Positions 45,500 to 54,599 of a stretch of DNA of 64,000 bases are shown piece by piece; position 1 is the first letter of the stretch; each line of letters opens with the position of its first letter. The notes under the pieces were generated by a model, which did no database searches, was not told the DNA's origin, and saw nothing but the letters and a program-made list of their open reading frames with translations. The position numbers and the translations under genes were made by a program. Origin of the DNA: Loktanella sp. IMCC34160. GTDB lineage: Bacteria > Pseudomonadota > Alphaproteobacteria > Rhodobacterales > Rhodobacteraceae. The DNA lies in contig NZ_SELP01000001.1 in NCBI RefSeq assembly GCF_004145845.1, positions 1-64,000 of the forward strand, written 5' to 3'.

Positions 45500-45533
45500 A
45501 ACGCCGCCGCCCGGGGACCCGGTTGGCGGCGTT
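45500..45533 (+). promoter_or_regulatory. Hairpin between rplO and secY
   Basis: AACGCCGCC (45500-45508) pairs perfectly with GGCGGCGTT (45525-45533), followed by TC. The U-run is too short for efficient termination; attenuation or processing is possible. Confidence 0.4.
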
Positions 45534-45553
45534 TCAGCGAAAAGAGATCCTAA

Positions 45554-46921
45554 ATGGCTTCAGCAGCAGAACAAATGGCGTCAAACCTGAGCTGGTCTGC
45601 CTTCGGCAAGGCAACCGAGCTTCGGCAACGCATCCTGTTCACCATCGGCCTTCTCATGGTCTACCGTCTTGGCACCTATATCCCGGTTCCCGGGATTGAC
45701 ACGGGCGCCCTGCGTGACTTCATGGAACAGGCGGCAAGCGGTATCGGGGGCATCCTGTCGATGTTCACCGGCGGCGCGCTCAGCCGGATGGGGATCTTCG
45801 CACTGGGGATCATGCCCTATATCTCCGCCTCGATCATCGTGCAGCTTCTTGGGTCCATGTACGAACCCTGGAAGCAGCTGAAGAAAGAAGGCGAGCAGGG
45901 CCGCAAGAAGCTCAACCAATACACCCGCTACGGCACCGTGGTGCTGGCCACCTTCCAGGCCTTCGCTCTTGCCCGCAGCCTTGAGGCCGGCAGCCTCGCG
46001 TCCGATCCGGGCCTGTTCTTCCAGGCCTCCTGCGTCCTGACCCTTGTCGGGGGCACCATGTTCCTGATGTGGCTGGGCGAACAGATCACCTCGCGCGGGA
46101 TCGGTAACGGGATTTCGCTGATCATCTTCGTGGGCATCGTGGCCGAACTGCCCGCCGCCGCCGCGCAATTCCTGTCGACCGCCGCCGCCAACCGGGAAAC
46201 CGGCGCGCTTCTGATCATCGGCGTGATCATTGGTCTTGCCCTGCTGCTGGCCTTCGTCGTCTTCATGGAACGCTCGCTGCGCAAGATCCACATCCAGTAT
46301 CCCCGCCGTCAGGTGGGCATGAAGGTTTATGATGGCGGGTCCAGCCACCTGCCGATCAAGGTCAACCCGGCGGGCGTGATCCCGGCGATCTTCGCCTCGG
46401 CCCTGCTGCTGCTGCCGACCACCCTGTCGACCTTCTCGGGCGGCTCCGCCGGGCCGGTCATGTCGTGGATCCTTGCCTACTTCGGGCCGGGCCAGCCGCT
46501 CTATCTGCTGTTCTTCACCTCGATGATCGTCTTCTTCACCTACTTCTACACCAAGGAAGTGGCGTTCAAGGTCGATGACGTGGCCGACAACCTGAAGAAC
46601 CAGAACGGCTTTGTCCCCGGTATCCGCCCGGGCAAGCGGACCGCCGAATACCTCGACTACGTGGTGACCCGCGTGCTGGTCCTCGGCTCCGCCTACCTTG
46701 CGCTAGTTTGTCTCATGCCCGAGATTATCCGCTCGCAACTCTCGATTCCTTTCTACTTTGGCGGTACGTCAGTGCTGATCATCGTGTCCGTGGGGATGGA
46801 CACGATCCAACAGATCCAGTCCCACCTGCTGGCGCACCAGTACGAAGGGCTGATCGAGAAATCGCAACTGCGCGGAAAGCGTGGAACCAAGAAACGGACG
46901 AAGGGACCGTCGCGTCGATGA
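45554..46921 (+). CDS. secY: Preprotein translocase subunit SecY
   Basis: A 455-residue protein with ten membrane helices forming the Sec channel. [20 protein letters not shown] is TM1, [20 protein letters not shown] is TM2, and [20 protein letters not shown] is the C4 loop region. The basic tail [14 protein letters not shown] ends at a stop that overlaps the adk start (ATGA), coupling SecY and Adk. Confidence 0.98.
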   Translation: MASAAEQMASNLSWSAFGKATELRQRILFTIGLLMVYRLGTYIPVPGIDTGALRDFMEQAASGIGGILSMFTGGALSRMGIFALGIMPYISASIIVQLLGSMYEPWKQLKKEGEQGRKKLNQYTRYGTVVLATFQAFALARSLEAGSLASDPGLFFQASCVLTLVGGTMFLMWLGEQITSRGIGNGISLIIFVGIVAELPAAAAQFLSTAAANRETGALLIIGVIIGLALLLAFVVFMERSLRKIHIQYPRRQVGMKVYDGGSSHLPIKVNPAGVIPAIFASALLLLPTTLSTFSGGSAGPVMSWILAYFGPGQPLYLLFFTSMIVFFTYFYTKEVAFKVDDVADNLKNQNGFVPGIRPGKRTAEYLDYVVTRVLVLGSAYLALVCLMPEIIRSQLSIPFYFGGTSVLIIVSVGMDTIQQIQSHLLAHQYEGLIEKSQLRGKRGTKKRTKGPSRR

Positions 46922-47496
46922 ACATCATTCTTCTCGGACCGCCGGGGGCGGGCAAAGGTACTCAGGCTGCACGGCTTGTGGATGAACGCAACATGGTGCA
47001 GCTGTCGACCGGTGACATGCTGCGCGCCGCCCGCACGTCCGGGACCGAGATGGGCAAGATCGTTGCCGGGGTCATGGACCGCGGTGAACTTGTCACCGAT
47101 GAGATCGTGATCGGCCTGATCCGCGAACAGCTTGAACAGGGCGGCGATCACGGCGGGTTCATCTTCGACGGCTTCCCGCGCACACTGGCGCAGGCCGATG
47201 CGCTGGGTGCGCTTCTGAACGAACTGGGCCAAAGCCTTGATCACGTGATCGAGCTGCAGGTCAATGACGACGTGCTTGTCGAACGGATTCTTGGCCGCGC
47301 GGCCGAGGCCGTGGCCGCCGGCGGCACAGCCCGCGCGGACGACAACGAAGACAGCCTGCGGGTCCGCCTGATGGCCTATTACAAGCAGACCAGCCCGCTG
47401 ATCGGCTATTACCACGCCAAGGGTCAGCTGCAGTCGGTCGATGGTCTGGCCAGCATGGACGACGTCGCCGCCAGCATCGCCAAGGTGCTTGGTTAA
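46918..47496 (+). CDS. adk: Adenylate kinase (short type)
   Basis: A 192-residue adenylate kinase (ATP + AMP to 2 ADP). The P-loop is [10 protein letters not shown] (7-16), STGDMLRAA binds AMP, and [14 protein letters not shown] is the NMP-site signature. The LID is reduced, so this is the short form without the zinc-binding LID. It is coupled to secY, as in many bacteria. A candidate promoter for rpsM lies 18 bp downstream. Confidence 0.97.
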   Translation: MNIILLGPPGAGKGTQAARLVDERNMVQLSTGDMLRAARTSGTEMGKIVAGVMDRGELVTDEIVIGLIREQLEQGGDHGGFIFDGFPRTLAQADALGALLNELGQSLDHVIELQVNDDVLVERILGRAAEAVAAGGTARADDNEDSLRVRLMAYYKQTSPLIGYYHAKGQLQSVDGLASMDDVAASIAKVLG

Positions 47497-47514
47497 GAAC
47501 GGGCGGGCAGGGGC

Positions 47515-47543
47515 TTGACCCTCTGCCCAATCCCCTCTAATCA
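47515..47543 (+). promoter_or_regulatory. Candidate promoter for the alpha operon (rpsM-rpsK-rpoA-rplQ)
   Basis: TTGACC (47515-47520), a 17-bp spacer and TAATCA (47538-47543). The arrangement resembles the rplB promoter candidate. The leader would be about 150 nt. Confidence 0.45.
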
Positions 47544-47657
47544 GCCCCATCCCGCAAGGGAATCAAACTGTTGGTTCCGGGTCGCTCCCGCATCTGACAA
47601 TCACCTCGAATGACAGCGGCCCGTGGGGAAACCCGTCGGGCCTCCGTTGTGAAAAAA

Positions 47658-47677
47658 GGTTCCGGGAATACGGAACC
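47658..47677 (+). promoter_or_regulatory. Hairpin directly before rpsM
   Basis: GGTTCCG (47658-47664) pairs with CGGAACC (47671-47677), with outer CGTTG/CAACG pairing possible. It ends 20 nt before the GTG start and could control rpsM translation. Confidence 0.45.
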
Positions 47678-47697
47678 GCAACGAAAGGAAGCTAAAC

Positions 47698-48066
47698 GTG
47701 GCACGTATTGCCGGCGTGAACATCCCGACTGCAAAGCGGGTTCCCATCGCCCTCACCTACATCACCGGTATCGGTAACACCTCGGCCGTCGCAATCTGCG
47801 AAGCCGTTGGCATCGACCTGACCCGCCGGGTCAACGAACTGTCCGACGCCGAAGTGCTCGCCATCCGCGAACATATCGACGCCAACTACACTGTCGAAGG
47901 CGACCTGCGCCGCGAAGTGCAGATGAACGTCAAGCGCCTGATGGACCTCGGCTGCTACCGTGGCCTGCGTCATCGCCGCAACCTCCCCGTCCGCGGCCAG
48001 CGGACCCACACCAACGCTCGCACCCGCAAAGGCCCCGCAAAGGCCATTGCCGGTAAGAAGAAATAA
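47698..48066 (+). CDS. rpsM: 30S ribosomal protein S13
   Basis: A 122-residue S13 in the 30S head. [20 protein letters not shown], the ARVREHID-equivalent [20 protein letters not shown] and [20 protein letters not shown] are family hallmarks. Translation starts at a GTG with AAAGGAAG upstream. It is the first gene of the alpha operon; rpsD is not in this cluster. Confidence 0.97.
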   Translation: MARIAGVNIPTAKRVPIALTYITGIGNTSAVAICEAVGIDLTRRVNELSDAEVLAIREHIDANYTVEGDLRREVQMNVKRLMDLGCYRGLRHRRNLPVRGQRTHTNARTRKGPAKAIAGKKK

Positions 48067-48081
48067 GGGAGGGCTGCAATC

Positions 48082-48474
48082 ATGGCACGTGATACCCGCC
48101 GCGGGGGCAAGAAAAAGGTCTCCAAGAACATCGCCGCCGGTGTGGCGCATGTGAACTCCACCTTCAACAACACCAAGATCCTGATCTCGGACGTGCAGGG
48201 CAACGCAATTGCCTGGTCGTCGGCCGGGACCATGGGCTTCAAGGGCTCGCGGAAATCGACCCCTTACGCCGCTCAGCTTGCTGCTGAAGACGCTGGCAAG
48301 AAAGCCCAGGAACACGGTGTTAAGACGCTGGAAGTCGAAGTGCAGGGCCCCGGTTCGGGCCGTGAATCGGCACTGCGCGCTCTGGCTGCTGTTGGCTTCA
48401 ACATCACCTCGATCCGCGACGTGACGCCGATCGCGCACAACGGCTGCCGTCCGCCGAAGCGCCGCCGCGTCTAA
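48082..48474 (+). CDS. rpsK: 30S ribosomal protein S11
   Basis: A 130-residue S11 on the platform. [40 protein letters not shown] and the C-terminal [20 protein letters not shown] are diagnostic. GGGAGGG precedes the ATG. Confidence 0.98.
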   Translation: MARDTRRGGKKKVSKNIAAGVAHVNSTFNNTKILISDVQGNAIAWSSAGTMGFKGSRKSTPYAAQLAAEDAGKKAQEHGVKTLEVEVQGPGSGRESALRALAAVGFNITSIRDVTPIAHNGCRPPKRRRV

Positions 48475-48488
48475 GCGAATTTTTATGG

Positions 48489-48518
48489 CTGGGGCCCGCC
48501 CGTTTGGTGCGGCCCCAG
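48489..48518 (+). promoter_or_regulatory. Hairpin between rpsK and rpoA
   Basis: CTGGGGCC (48489-48496) pairs perfectly with GGCCCCAG (48511-48518). No U-run follows, so processing or mild attenuation ahead of rpoA is likelier than termination. Confidence 0.45.
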
Positions 48519-48587
48519 TCCGTCATTTTGAAACCTCGGGCGTCTGGGCCAATCGGACATGGGGCACAGACAGGAATGGAGGGACGC

Positions 48588-49604
48588 ATGATCCACAAGA
48601 ATTGGGCAGAACTGATCAAGCCGAACCAGCTTGAAGTAAAGCCGGGCAATGACCCGATGCGGTCCGCGACCGTTGTCGCCGAACCGCTGGAGCGCGGCTT
48701 TGGTCTGACGCTGGGCAACGCGCTGCGCCGCATCCTGATGTCGTCGCTGCAGGGCGCCGCCATCACCGCCGTCCAGATCGACAACGTCCTGCACGAGTTC
48801 TCCTCGGTGCCGGGGGTGCGTGAAGACGTGACCGACATCGTGCTGAACCTCAAGGGTGTCGCGATCCGTATGGAAGTCGAAGGGCCGAAGCGCCTGACGG
48901 TTCAGGCCAAGGGCCCGGGCATCGTCACCGCTGCTGACATTTCGGAAAGCGCCGGGATCGAGATCCTGAACAAGGATCACGTGATCTGCCACCTCGACGA
49001 AGCCGCCGACCTCTACATGGAACTGACCGTCAACACCGGTAAGGGCTATGTCGCGGCCGACAAGAACAAGCCGGAAGACGCGCCGATCGGCATGATGGCC
49101 ATCGACGCCATCTACTCGCCGGTCAAGAAAGTCAGCTACGACGTGCAGCCGACCCGCGAAGGTCAGGTTCTGGACTATGACAAGCTGACCATGAAGGTCG
49201 AAACCGACGGCTCGATCAGCCCCGAAGATGCCGTGGCCTATGCCGCTCGCATCCTTCAGGACCAGCTCGGGATCTTCGTCAACTTCGACGAGCCGGAAAG
49301 CGCCTCTGCGTCCTCCGACGACGACGGTCTGGAATTCAACCCGCTCCTCCTCAAGAAGGTGGACGAGCTGGAACTCTCCGTCCGTTCGGCGAACTGCCTG
49401 AAGAACGACAACATCGTCTACATCGGCGACCTGATCCAGAAAACCGAAGCCGAGATGCTCCGCACCCCGAACTTCGGCCGCAAGTCGCTGAACGAGATCA
49501 AGGAAGTTCTGTCGGGCATGGGCCTGCACCTTGGCATGGATGTCGAGGATTGGCCGCCGGACAACATCGAAGACCTGGCCAAGAAATTCGAAGACCAGTT
49601 CTAA
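48588..49604 (+). CDS. rpoA: DNA-directed RNA polymerase subunit alpha
   Basis: A 338-residue alpha subunit. The N-terminal assembly domain shows [26 protein letters not shown] (cited in part); a linker near 240 leads to the C-terminal domain with [20 protein letters not shown] and [13 protein letters not shown] in the form [14 protein letters not shown], which binds UP elements and activators. GGAGGG precedes the ATG at 48588. Confidence 0.98.
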   Translation: MIHKNWAELIKPNQLEVKPGNDPMRSATVVAEPLERGFGLTLGNALRRILMSSLQGAAITAVQIDNVLHEFSSVPGVREDVTDIVLNLKGVAIRMEVEGPKRLTVQAKGPGIVTAADISESAGIEILNKDHVICHLDEAADLYMELTVNTGKGYVAADKNKPEDAPIGMMAIDAIYSPVKKVSYDVQPTREGQVLDYDKLTMKVETDGSISPEDAVAYAARILQDQLGIFVNFDEPESASASSDDDGLEFNPLLLKKVDELELSVRSANCLKNDNIVYIGDLIQKTEAEMLRTPNFGRKSLNEIKEVLSGMGLHLGMDVEDWPPDNIEDLAKKFEDQF

Positions 49605-49610
49605 GGATTT

Positions 49611-49638
49611 TCGGCCCCCGATTTCGGTTGGGGGCCGA
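49611..49638 (+). promoter_or_regulatory. Strong hairpin after rpoA
   Basis: TCGGCCCCC (49611-49619) pairs perfectly with GGGGGCCGA (49630-49638). It lacks a U-run and is immediately followed by a second inverted repeat. Confidence 0.55.
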
Positions 49639-49676
49639 TGTACAAATCGGGCGTTTCACCGTCCCGAATTTGTACA
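49639..49676 (+). repeat. Inverted repeat TGTACAAAT/ATTTGTACA between rpoA and rplQ
   Basis: Perfect 9-bp arms TGTACAAAT (49639-49647) and ATTTGTACA (49668-49676), extended inward by CGGG/CCCG with one bulged A. It is AT-rich relative to its surroundings and lies 97 bp before rplQ. Confidence 0.65.
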
Positions 49677-49772
49677 AACCGGGCAAAACGCCCCAAGGAG
49701 AGCGGCTGACACGCATCGGCTGCCAGACAAAGCAAAAACGCCCGTAGAGGGCACCAGATTGGAGACTAGACA

Positions 49773-50192
49773 ATGCGCCACGCACGCGGATACCGCCGCC
49801 TGAACCGGACCCACGAACACCGTAAGGCCCTCTGGGCCAACATGGCCGGTTCGCTCATCGAACACGAACAGATCAAGACCACCTTGCCGAAAGCCAAGGA
49901 ACTCAAGCGGATCATGGACAAGATGATCACCCTTGGGAAGCGTGGCGATCTGCATGCCCGCCGTCAGGCCGCGGCGCAGCTCAAGCAGGACCAGCACGTT
50001 GCCAAGCTGTTCGAAGTGCTCGGGCCCCGCTATGCCGAACGCAACGGCGGTTACACCCGCGTCCTGAAGGCCGGCTTCCGCTACGGCGACATGGCCCCGA
50101 TGGCCATCATCGAACTGGTCGACCGTGACCCGGCCGCCAAGGGTGCCGCCGACAAGGCCCGCCTTGCCGAAGAAGAAGTCGCGGACGAATAA
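49773..50192 (+). CDS. rplQ: 50S ribosomal protein L17
   Basis: A 139-residue L17. [20 protein letters not shown], the [20 protein letters not shown] segment and [20 protein letters not shown] are diagnostic. It closes the alpha operon and is followed by an intrinsic terminator. Confidence 0.97.
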   Translation: MRHARGYRRLNRTHEHRKALWANMAGSLIEHEQIKTTLPKAKELKRIMDKMITLGKRGDLHARRQAAAQLKQDQHVAKLFEVLGPRYAERNGGYTRVLKAGFRYGDMAPMAIIELVDRDPAAKGAADKARLAEEEVADE

Positions 50193-50220
50193 TAGCCGCG
50201 TTTCACGGCACGAAATTCTG

Positions 50221-50251
50221 AAGGGCTCTGTCGAATGACAGGGCCCTTTTT
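50221..50251 (+). terminator. Intrinsic terminator after rplQ
   Basis: AAGGGCTCTGTC pairs with GACAGGGCCCTT (one G-T pair) around GAAT, followed by TTTTT. It ends the alpha operon. Confidence 0.9.
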
Positions 50252-50268
50252 GCTTTACCCTACGTCAA

Positions 50269-50451
50269 TCAATTCCGCGGGCTGCTACTTTCCGCCGCGG
50301 TGTTCGTTTCTTGGGCCGACGATTCCACAAGGAAATCGTTCAATTCATTCCCCAGCCCAAGAAATGAAATGATTTCAGCGCGTTGCGCCAATTCCAATTT
50401 TTCAAATGCATGTTCCAGATCGCGATCTTGCGCACCCATACCGCTACTCAT
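50269..50451 (-). CDS. Possible 60-residue small protein divergent from luxR
   Basis: The frame encodes a hydrophilic peptide beginning MSSGMGAQDRDLEHAFEKLE with a likely helix (AFEKLELAQRAEIISFLGLG) and an acidic Ser/Thr-rich tail. No ribosome-binding site is visible. It would share its upstream region, including the dyad at 50480-50500, with luxR. A regulatory partner is conceivable, but chance cannot be excluded. Confidence 0.3.
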   Translation of the reverse strand: MSSGMGAQDRDLEHAFEKLELAQRAEIISFLGLGNELNDFLVESSAQETNTAAESSSPRN

Positions 50452-50479
50452 TGTTTATTTCGACAAAGCACAATTTAAG

Positions 50480-50500
50480 GTTGACCGAGATTCGATCAAC
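50480..50500 (+). promoter_or_regulatory. 21-bp dyad upstream of luxR, candidate lux box-like operator
   Basis: The sequence has the symmetric pattern GTTGA-n-CGA-nnn-TCG-n-TCAAC, 14 nt before the luxR ATG. Size and symmetry fit a dimeric regulator such as LuxR acting on its own promoter and possibly on the divergent frame. Confidence 0.45.
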
Positions 50501-50514
50501 TTGTCTAAAAAGGC

Positions 50515-51126
50515 ATGTCCTTGAGATCTGGAATCGAAGCGCACACCACCAAACTCGCTCTCATTGCTCCGGGCGGGTTCTTCTATGCCTTGCACATCCG
50601 CTTCGCGCTGCCGCTGCTTCACCACCAGACCTATCCCAAGGGTTGGACCGACAGATATACAGAGGAGGCCTATGCGCTTCGCGACCCGATCATCGCCTGG
50701 GGGTTTAGCCAGATCGGGGCCGCACGCTGGAGCGAGATCGAGATCCCGGACCCGTTCAACATTCTTGGACAGGCACGCGAATTTGGCATGATCTATGGTG
50801 TGGCAGTGTCCTATGGGCCCATGCAATCCCGCACCATTGCCTCTGCCGCACGTGCTGACCGAGAGTTCAACGATGATGAAATCGCGGACTTCGCGGGCGA
50901 GATCGCCAAGCTCCACGACATAACGGAACCCCCAAAGTCCTTGACGGACGCCCAAGTAGAGGCCCTGCGGTGTGTCGCCGAAGGGGATCGTCACGCAGCT
51001 GCCGCAGCACGATTGGGGATATCCGAAAGCGCATTCAAGGCCAGGCTTTCATCGGCGCGCAGCGCCCTCCTGGCCAGAACCACCGCCGAAGCGATCCAGC
51101 GGGCAAGGGACAACCGGCTGCTCTGA
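50515..51126 (+). CDS. LuxR family AHL-responsive transcriptional regulator
   Basis: A 203-residue quorum-sensing regulator. The autoinducer-binding domain (about 1-135) keeps the residues equivalent to TraR Trp57, Tyr61, Asp70, Pro71, Trp85 and Gly113: W44, Y48, D57, P58, W72 and G95, at identical spacing over the first five. The C-terminal domain (143-203) starts LTDAQVEALRCVAEGDRH and has the recognition helix ISESAFKARL, but the usual Glu of the LTxRExE motif is Gln147. The dimer with AHL is expected to regulate the adjacent luxI. Start ATG 50515 follows AAAAAGG. Confidence 0.9.
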   Translation: MSLRSGIEAHTTKLALIAPGGFFYALHIRFALPLLHHQTYPKGWTDRYTEEAYALRDPIIAWGFSQIGAARWSEIEIPDPFNILGQAREFGMIYGVAVSYGPMQSRTIASAARADREFNDDEIADFAGEIAKLHDITEPPKSLTDAQVEALRCVAEGDRHAAAAARLGISESAFKARLSSARSALLARTTAEAIQRARDNRLL

Positions 51127-51148
51127 CCATCCTTCGCGATGTGACGGC

Positions 51149-51164
51149 AGGGTCGTGTGACCCT
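51149..51164 (+). promoter_or_regulatory. 16-bp palindrome upstream of luxI
   Basis: AGGGTC (51149-51154) and GACCCT (51159-51164) flank GTGT, 20 bp before the luxI ATG. It may be a regulator site or an mRNA hairpin near the ribosome-binding site. Confidence 0.4.
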
Positions 51165-51183
51165 AACCCACTCGCTGGAGACG

Positions 51184-51777
51184 ATGATGTACAGCACCAC
51201 GCTATCTTTCGCCAACATGCACAACCATGGCGAGCTATTTGTTAACATTCTGCGCGCCCGGCGGGAATCCTTCATAGTTCGCAACCAATGGGATCTGCCC
51301 GAAACCATGGGCATGGAATACGATCAGTACGATACCCCGCAAAGCCGATGGCTTGCCGTCCACGACGATACCGGCCGGGTTTTGGCCGGGGTCCGGCTGA
51401 CCCCGACAACCGCACGCTGCGGCATCTATTCCTACATGATCCGGGACGCGCAGAACGGATTGCTGGACTCGATCCCCGAGGATCTATTGTTCGAGACCGC
51501 CCCAGTGGACGAAGGCACATGGGAAGTGACCCGGGGGTTTGTGGCCCATGACATCCCCGCGTCCATCCGGCACCGTGTCCGGATGCGGTTGGTGCTGCAA
51601 ATGCTGCGCACCTCGCGCGAGGAGGGCATCCGCCGCATGCTGGCGCTCTTGCCATCGAACTGGCACCGTTGGGCGGCCCGGTGCAGCCTTGAAATGAGCG
51701 CGGCGGGGCGGAACATGAACATGGGCGGGATCGACTATCAGGCGGTCTGGATCGACTTCTCCACCCAGCTTCACTGA
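51184..51777 (+). CDS. Acyl-homoserine-lactone synthase, LuxI family
   Basis: A 197-residue LuxI homologue that joins an acyl group from acyl-ACP to S-adenosylmethionine to form an N-acyl-homoserine lactone. The invariant residues are present with correct spacing: R26, F30, W36, D47, D50, R71, E114 and R117 (WEVTRGF). ATGs at 51184 and 51187 are both possible with GGAG upstream; a GTG at 51157 is less likely. It is 57 bp downstream of luxR in the same direction, a standard cognate pair. Confidence 0.92.
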   Translation: MMYSTTLSFANMHNHGELFVNILRARRESFIVRNQWDLPETMGMEYDQYDTPQSRWLAVHDDTGRVLAGVRLTPTTARCGIYSYMIRDAQNGLLDSIPEDLLFETAPVDEGTWEVTRGFVAHDIPASIRHRVRMRLVLQMLRTSREEGIRRMLALLPSNWHRWAARCSLEMSAAGRNMNMGGIDYQAVWIDFSTQLH

Positions 51778-51815
51778 GCCTTTCCAAGCCCATGGTGGCG
51801 GCATAGTCTGCGGCC

Positions 51816-53138
51816 ATGGCAGACCTGTTCGATACCGCGGCAAGCGCCGACACACCAAAGGGGCCGCGGCCCCTGGCCGACCGGTTGCGGCCGCGCACCC
51901 TGTCCGAGGTGATCGGTCAGGAACAGGTGTTGGGTCCTGATGCGCCGCTTGGGGTCATGCTGGCCTCTGGCTCGCTGTCGTCGCTGATTTTCTGGGGGCC
52001 GCCCGGGGTGGGCAAGACGACGATCGCCCGGTTGCTTGCCCGCGAAACCGATCTGCATTTCGAACAGATCAGCGCGATTTTCACGGGCGTGCCAGAGTTG
52101 CGAAAGGTGTTCGAGGCGGCGAAGCTGCGCCATCGAAACGGCAAGGGAACTCTCTTGTTCGTGGACGAAATTCACCGCTTCAACAAGGCGCAGCAGGACG
52201 GGTTCCTTCCGCATATGGAGGACGGTACGATCCTTCTGGTCGGGGCCACGACCGAAAACCCCAGCTTTGAACTGAACGCCGCCCTGCTGTCGCGGTCGCA
52301 GGTTCTGGTCCTGACCCGCCTGACCCTTGCCGATCTGGAGCGGTTGGCGCAGCGAGCCGAGAAAGAGCTGGGCCGCGCCCTGCCACTGGATGGCCCCGCG
52401 CGCGAGGCGCTGCTGGAAATGGCCGATGGGGACGGGCGCGCGCTGCTGAACCTGATCGAACAGGTCGCGGCGTGGAAGGTCGACGGGAAACTGGGGCCGG
52501 ACGCGCTGACCACCCGGCTGATGAAGCGCGCGGCGAAATACGACAAATCGGGCGACGAGCATTACAACCTGATTTCGGCGCTGCATAAGTCCGTGCGCGG
52601 GTCCGACCCGGACGCGGCGCTTTACTGGTTTTCCCGGATGCTGGAAGGGGGCGAAGACCCAAGGTTCTTGGCCCGCCGCCTGACCCGCATGGCGGTCGAA
52701 GATATCGGCCTGGCCGACCCGCAGGCCCAAACAATCTGCCTGCATGCCTGGGAAACCTACGAACGGCTGGGCAGCCCGGAAGGGGAGTTGGCCCTGGCGC
52801 AGGCGGTTACCTACCTCGCGCTCGCGCCGAAATCCAATGCGGGCTATGTCGCCTACAAGGCGGCCCGCGCGGCCGCAAAGAAGACCGGTTCGGAGCCGCC
52901 GCCGAAACACATCCTGAACGCCCCGACCAAACTGATGGAAGATCAGGGCTACGGGGCCGGTTATGCCTATGACCACGACGCGGAAGATGGATTTTCGGGG
53001 CAGAACTATTTCCCGGACGGGATGAAGCGCGGGGTCTATTACCAGCCCGTCGATCGAGGCTTTGAACGCGATCTGAAGAAGCGGGTCGATTTCTTCGCGG
53101 GGCTGCGGGCAAAGCGGCAGGCCAAGGGCCGGAATTGA
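51816..53138 (+). CDS. rarA: Replication-associated recombination protein RarA (MgsA)
   Basis: A 440-residue AAA+ ATPase of the clamp-loader class acting at stalled forks. Walker A is GPPGVGKTT (61-69), Walker [11 protein letters not shown] (D118-E119), sensor 1 [13 protein letters not shown] and the arginine finger region follows in [10 protein letters not shown]. The C-terminal tetramerisation domain carries [20 protein letters not shown] and [17 protein letters not shown]. The gene is 38 bp downstream of luxI. Confidence 0.96.
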   Translation: MADLFDTAASADTPKGPRPLADRLRPRTLSEVIGQEQVLGPDAPLGVMLASGSLSSLIFWGPPGVGKTTIARLLARETDLHFEQISAIFTGVPELRKVFEAAKLRHRNGKGTLLFVDEIHRFNKAQQDGFLPHMEDGTILLVGATTENPSFELNAALLSRSQVLVLTRLTLADLERLAQRAEKELGRALPLDGPAREALLEMADGDGRALLNLIEQVAAWKVDGKLGPDALTTRLMKRAAKYDKSGDEHYNLISALHKSVRGSDPDAALYWFSRMLEGGEDPRFLARRLTRMAVEDIGLADPQAQTICLHAWETYERLGSPEGELALAQAVTYLALAPKSNAGYVAYKAARAAAKKTGSEPPPKHILNAPTKLMEDQGYGAGYAYDHDAEDGFSGQNYFPDGMKRGVYYQPVDRGFERDLKKRVDFFAGLRAKRQAKGRN

Positions 53139-53169
53139 CTCTTTCCCCCCAAAGGGCCAAGGGGTGCGC

Positions 53170-53547
53170 ATGATGACAACACTCCTTTCCATTGCCGCTG
53201 GCGGGGCCATTGGCGCCACGGCCCGCTACCTGACCAACACGGCCGTGATGCGCCTTGTCGGGCCGGGATTTCCATGGGGCACGGTCGTGGCCAATGTGGC
53301 CGGATCGTTCCTGATGGGCGTCTTGGTCGTGGTGCTGGCCCATAAGGGCGGAATGCGGTTCGCGCCCTTCCTGATGACCGGGGTTCTTGGTGGGTTCACC
53401 ACGTTTTCGGCGTTTTCGCTGGACACGATGACCCTGATCGAACGGGGGGCAACGGCGCAGGCGGGGGCCTATGTGCTTGGGTCGGTTGTTCTGTCTGTCA
53501 CGGCATTGGCCGTCGGCATGGTCTTGGCACGGGGGATAGTGGCATGA
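53170..53547 (+). CDS. crcB: Fluoride exporter CrcB/Fluc
   Basis: A 125-residue, four-helix membrane protein. AAGGAIGATARYLTN (N-terminal R), WGTVVANVAGSFLMG (Asn of the pore) and GGFTTFSAFSLDT (TM3 break and Phe box) are hallmarks of Fluc channels, which act as dual-topology dimers. The ATG at 53170 has AAGGGG upstream; GTG 53164 and ATG 53173 are alternatives. The stop overlaps the following gene (ATGA). No fluoride riboswitch was recognised. Confidence 0.95.
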   Translation: MMTTLLSIAAGGAIGATARYLTNTAVMRLVGPGFPWGTVVANVAGSFLMGVLVVVLAHKGGMRFAPFLMTGVLGGFTTFSAFSLDTMTLIERGATAQAGAYVLGSVVLSVTALAVGMVLARGIVA

Positions 53548-54599
53548 GTGGCGTTCAGAACCGGAAGATCGGCCCCGATGACGCCGAACAGCGGCTGGAT
53601 CGCTGGCTGAAGAAACAGTTCCCGCACCTGACCCAGGGCCGCATTGAAAAGATGTGCCGCAAGGGCGAGTTGCGGGTCGATGGTGGCCGGGTCAAACCGG
53701 CAACCCGGCTGGACGAAGGGCAGACCGTGCGCATCCCGCCGCTGGGCGATGCCGCCGACCAGCCCGCGCCCAAGATGGAGCGCAAGATCAAACCGACCGA
53801 CGCGCAAATGATCCAATCCTGCGTGTTGTGGAAAGACGAACACATCATCGCGCTGAACAAACCCTCTGGCCTGCCGTCGCAGGGGGGATCGGGGCAGGGG
53901 GATCGCCACGTCGATGCCCTCAGCGAGGCGCTGAAATTCGGCTACAAGGAGCGGCCCAAGCTGATCCACCGGCTTGACAAGGACACCTCGGGCCTTCTGC
54001 TGCTGGCCCGGACCGACCGGATTGCCCGCCGCCTGTCCGAGGCGCTGCGCCACCGCAATGTGCGCAAGATCTACTGGGCCGCCGTGGCGGGCACGCCGCA
54101 CCCCCGCGCGGGCACGATTAAATACGGTCTGGTCAAGGCGCCGGGTCGCGGACGCGGCGGTGAGGGCGAAAAGATGCTGTGCATCCACCCCAAAGAGGTG
54201 GAGGCGACTGAAGGCGCAAAGCGGGCGGTCACCGACTATGCCGTGCTGACCTCGCTTGGGACCCGGATGGCCTGGCTTGCCATGGTTCCCGTGACGGGCC
54301 GGACGCACCAGCTGCGCGCCCATATTGCCGAAATCGGCCACCCGATCATCGGCGATGGGAAATACGGCGGCTCGGCGCAGGAAAATCAGGGCGATGGCTG
54401 GGGCGCTGGCGTGGGCGGCGGCGTGTCGGATGCGCGGCTTCACCTGCACGCGCGGACGCTGATCTTTGAACATCCCATCACCAAGAAGATGATCACGCTC
54501 GAGGCGCCGCTGCCGCCCCATATGCAGGCCACATGGGACTATGTAGGCTGGGATGTGACCCACGCGCCGCTTGATCCGTTCAACATGCCCGATGAGTAA
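53544..54599 (+). CDS. RluA-family pseudouridine synthase (RluC/RluD-like)
   Basis: A 351-residue enzyme isomerising uridine in 23S rRNA. An S4 RNA-binding domain (LDRWLKKQFPHLTQGRIEKM) occupies residues 18-80; the catalytic domain shows HRLDKDTSGLLLLAR with the catalytic Asp, and later TGRTHQLRAHIAEIGHPI. The S4 domain plus length fit RluC best, but the exact target uridines cannot be assigned. It overlaps crcB by 4 nt and the HAD gene by 8 nt. Confidence 0.92.
   Translation: MSGVQNRKIGPDDAEQRLDRWLKKQFPHLTQGRIEKMCRKGELRVDGGRVKPATRLDEGQTVRIPPLGDAADQPAPKMERKIKPTDAQMIQSCVLWKDEHIIALNKPSGLPSQGGSGQGDRHVDALSEALKFGYKERPKLIHRLDKDTSGLLLLARTDRIARRLSEALRHRNVRKIYWAAVAGTPHPRAGTIKYGLVKAPGRGRGGEGEKMLCIHPKEVEATEGAKRAVTDYAVLTSLGTRMAWLAMVPVTGRTHQLRAHIAEIGHPIIGDGKYGGSAQENQGDGWGAGVGGGVSDARLHLHARTLIFEHPITKKMITLEAPLPPHMQATWDYVGWDVTHAPLDPFNMPDE

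Larger units (their letters stand above)
50193..50514. other. Gene-poor spacer between rplQ and luxR
   Basis: This 322-bp stretch contains the rplQ terminator, then an AT-richer segment with one possible minus-strand 60-codon frame (50269-50451) and a 21-bp dyad immediately before luxR. No other gene is apparent. The change in composition suggests a junction between the ribosomal block and the quorum-sensing genes. Confidence 0.6.

Noticed and set aside
53138-53170. Fluoride riboswitch before crcB
   Set aside because: Only about 31 bp separates rarA from crcB, too short for the crcB aptamer.
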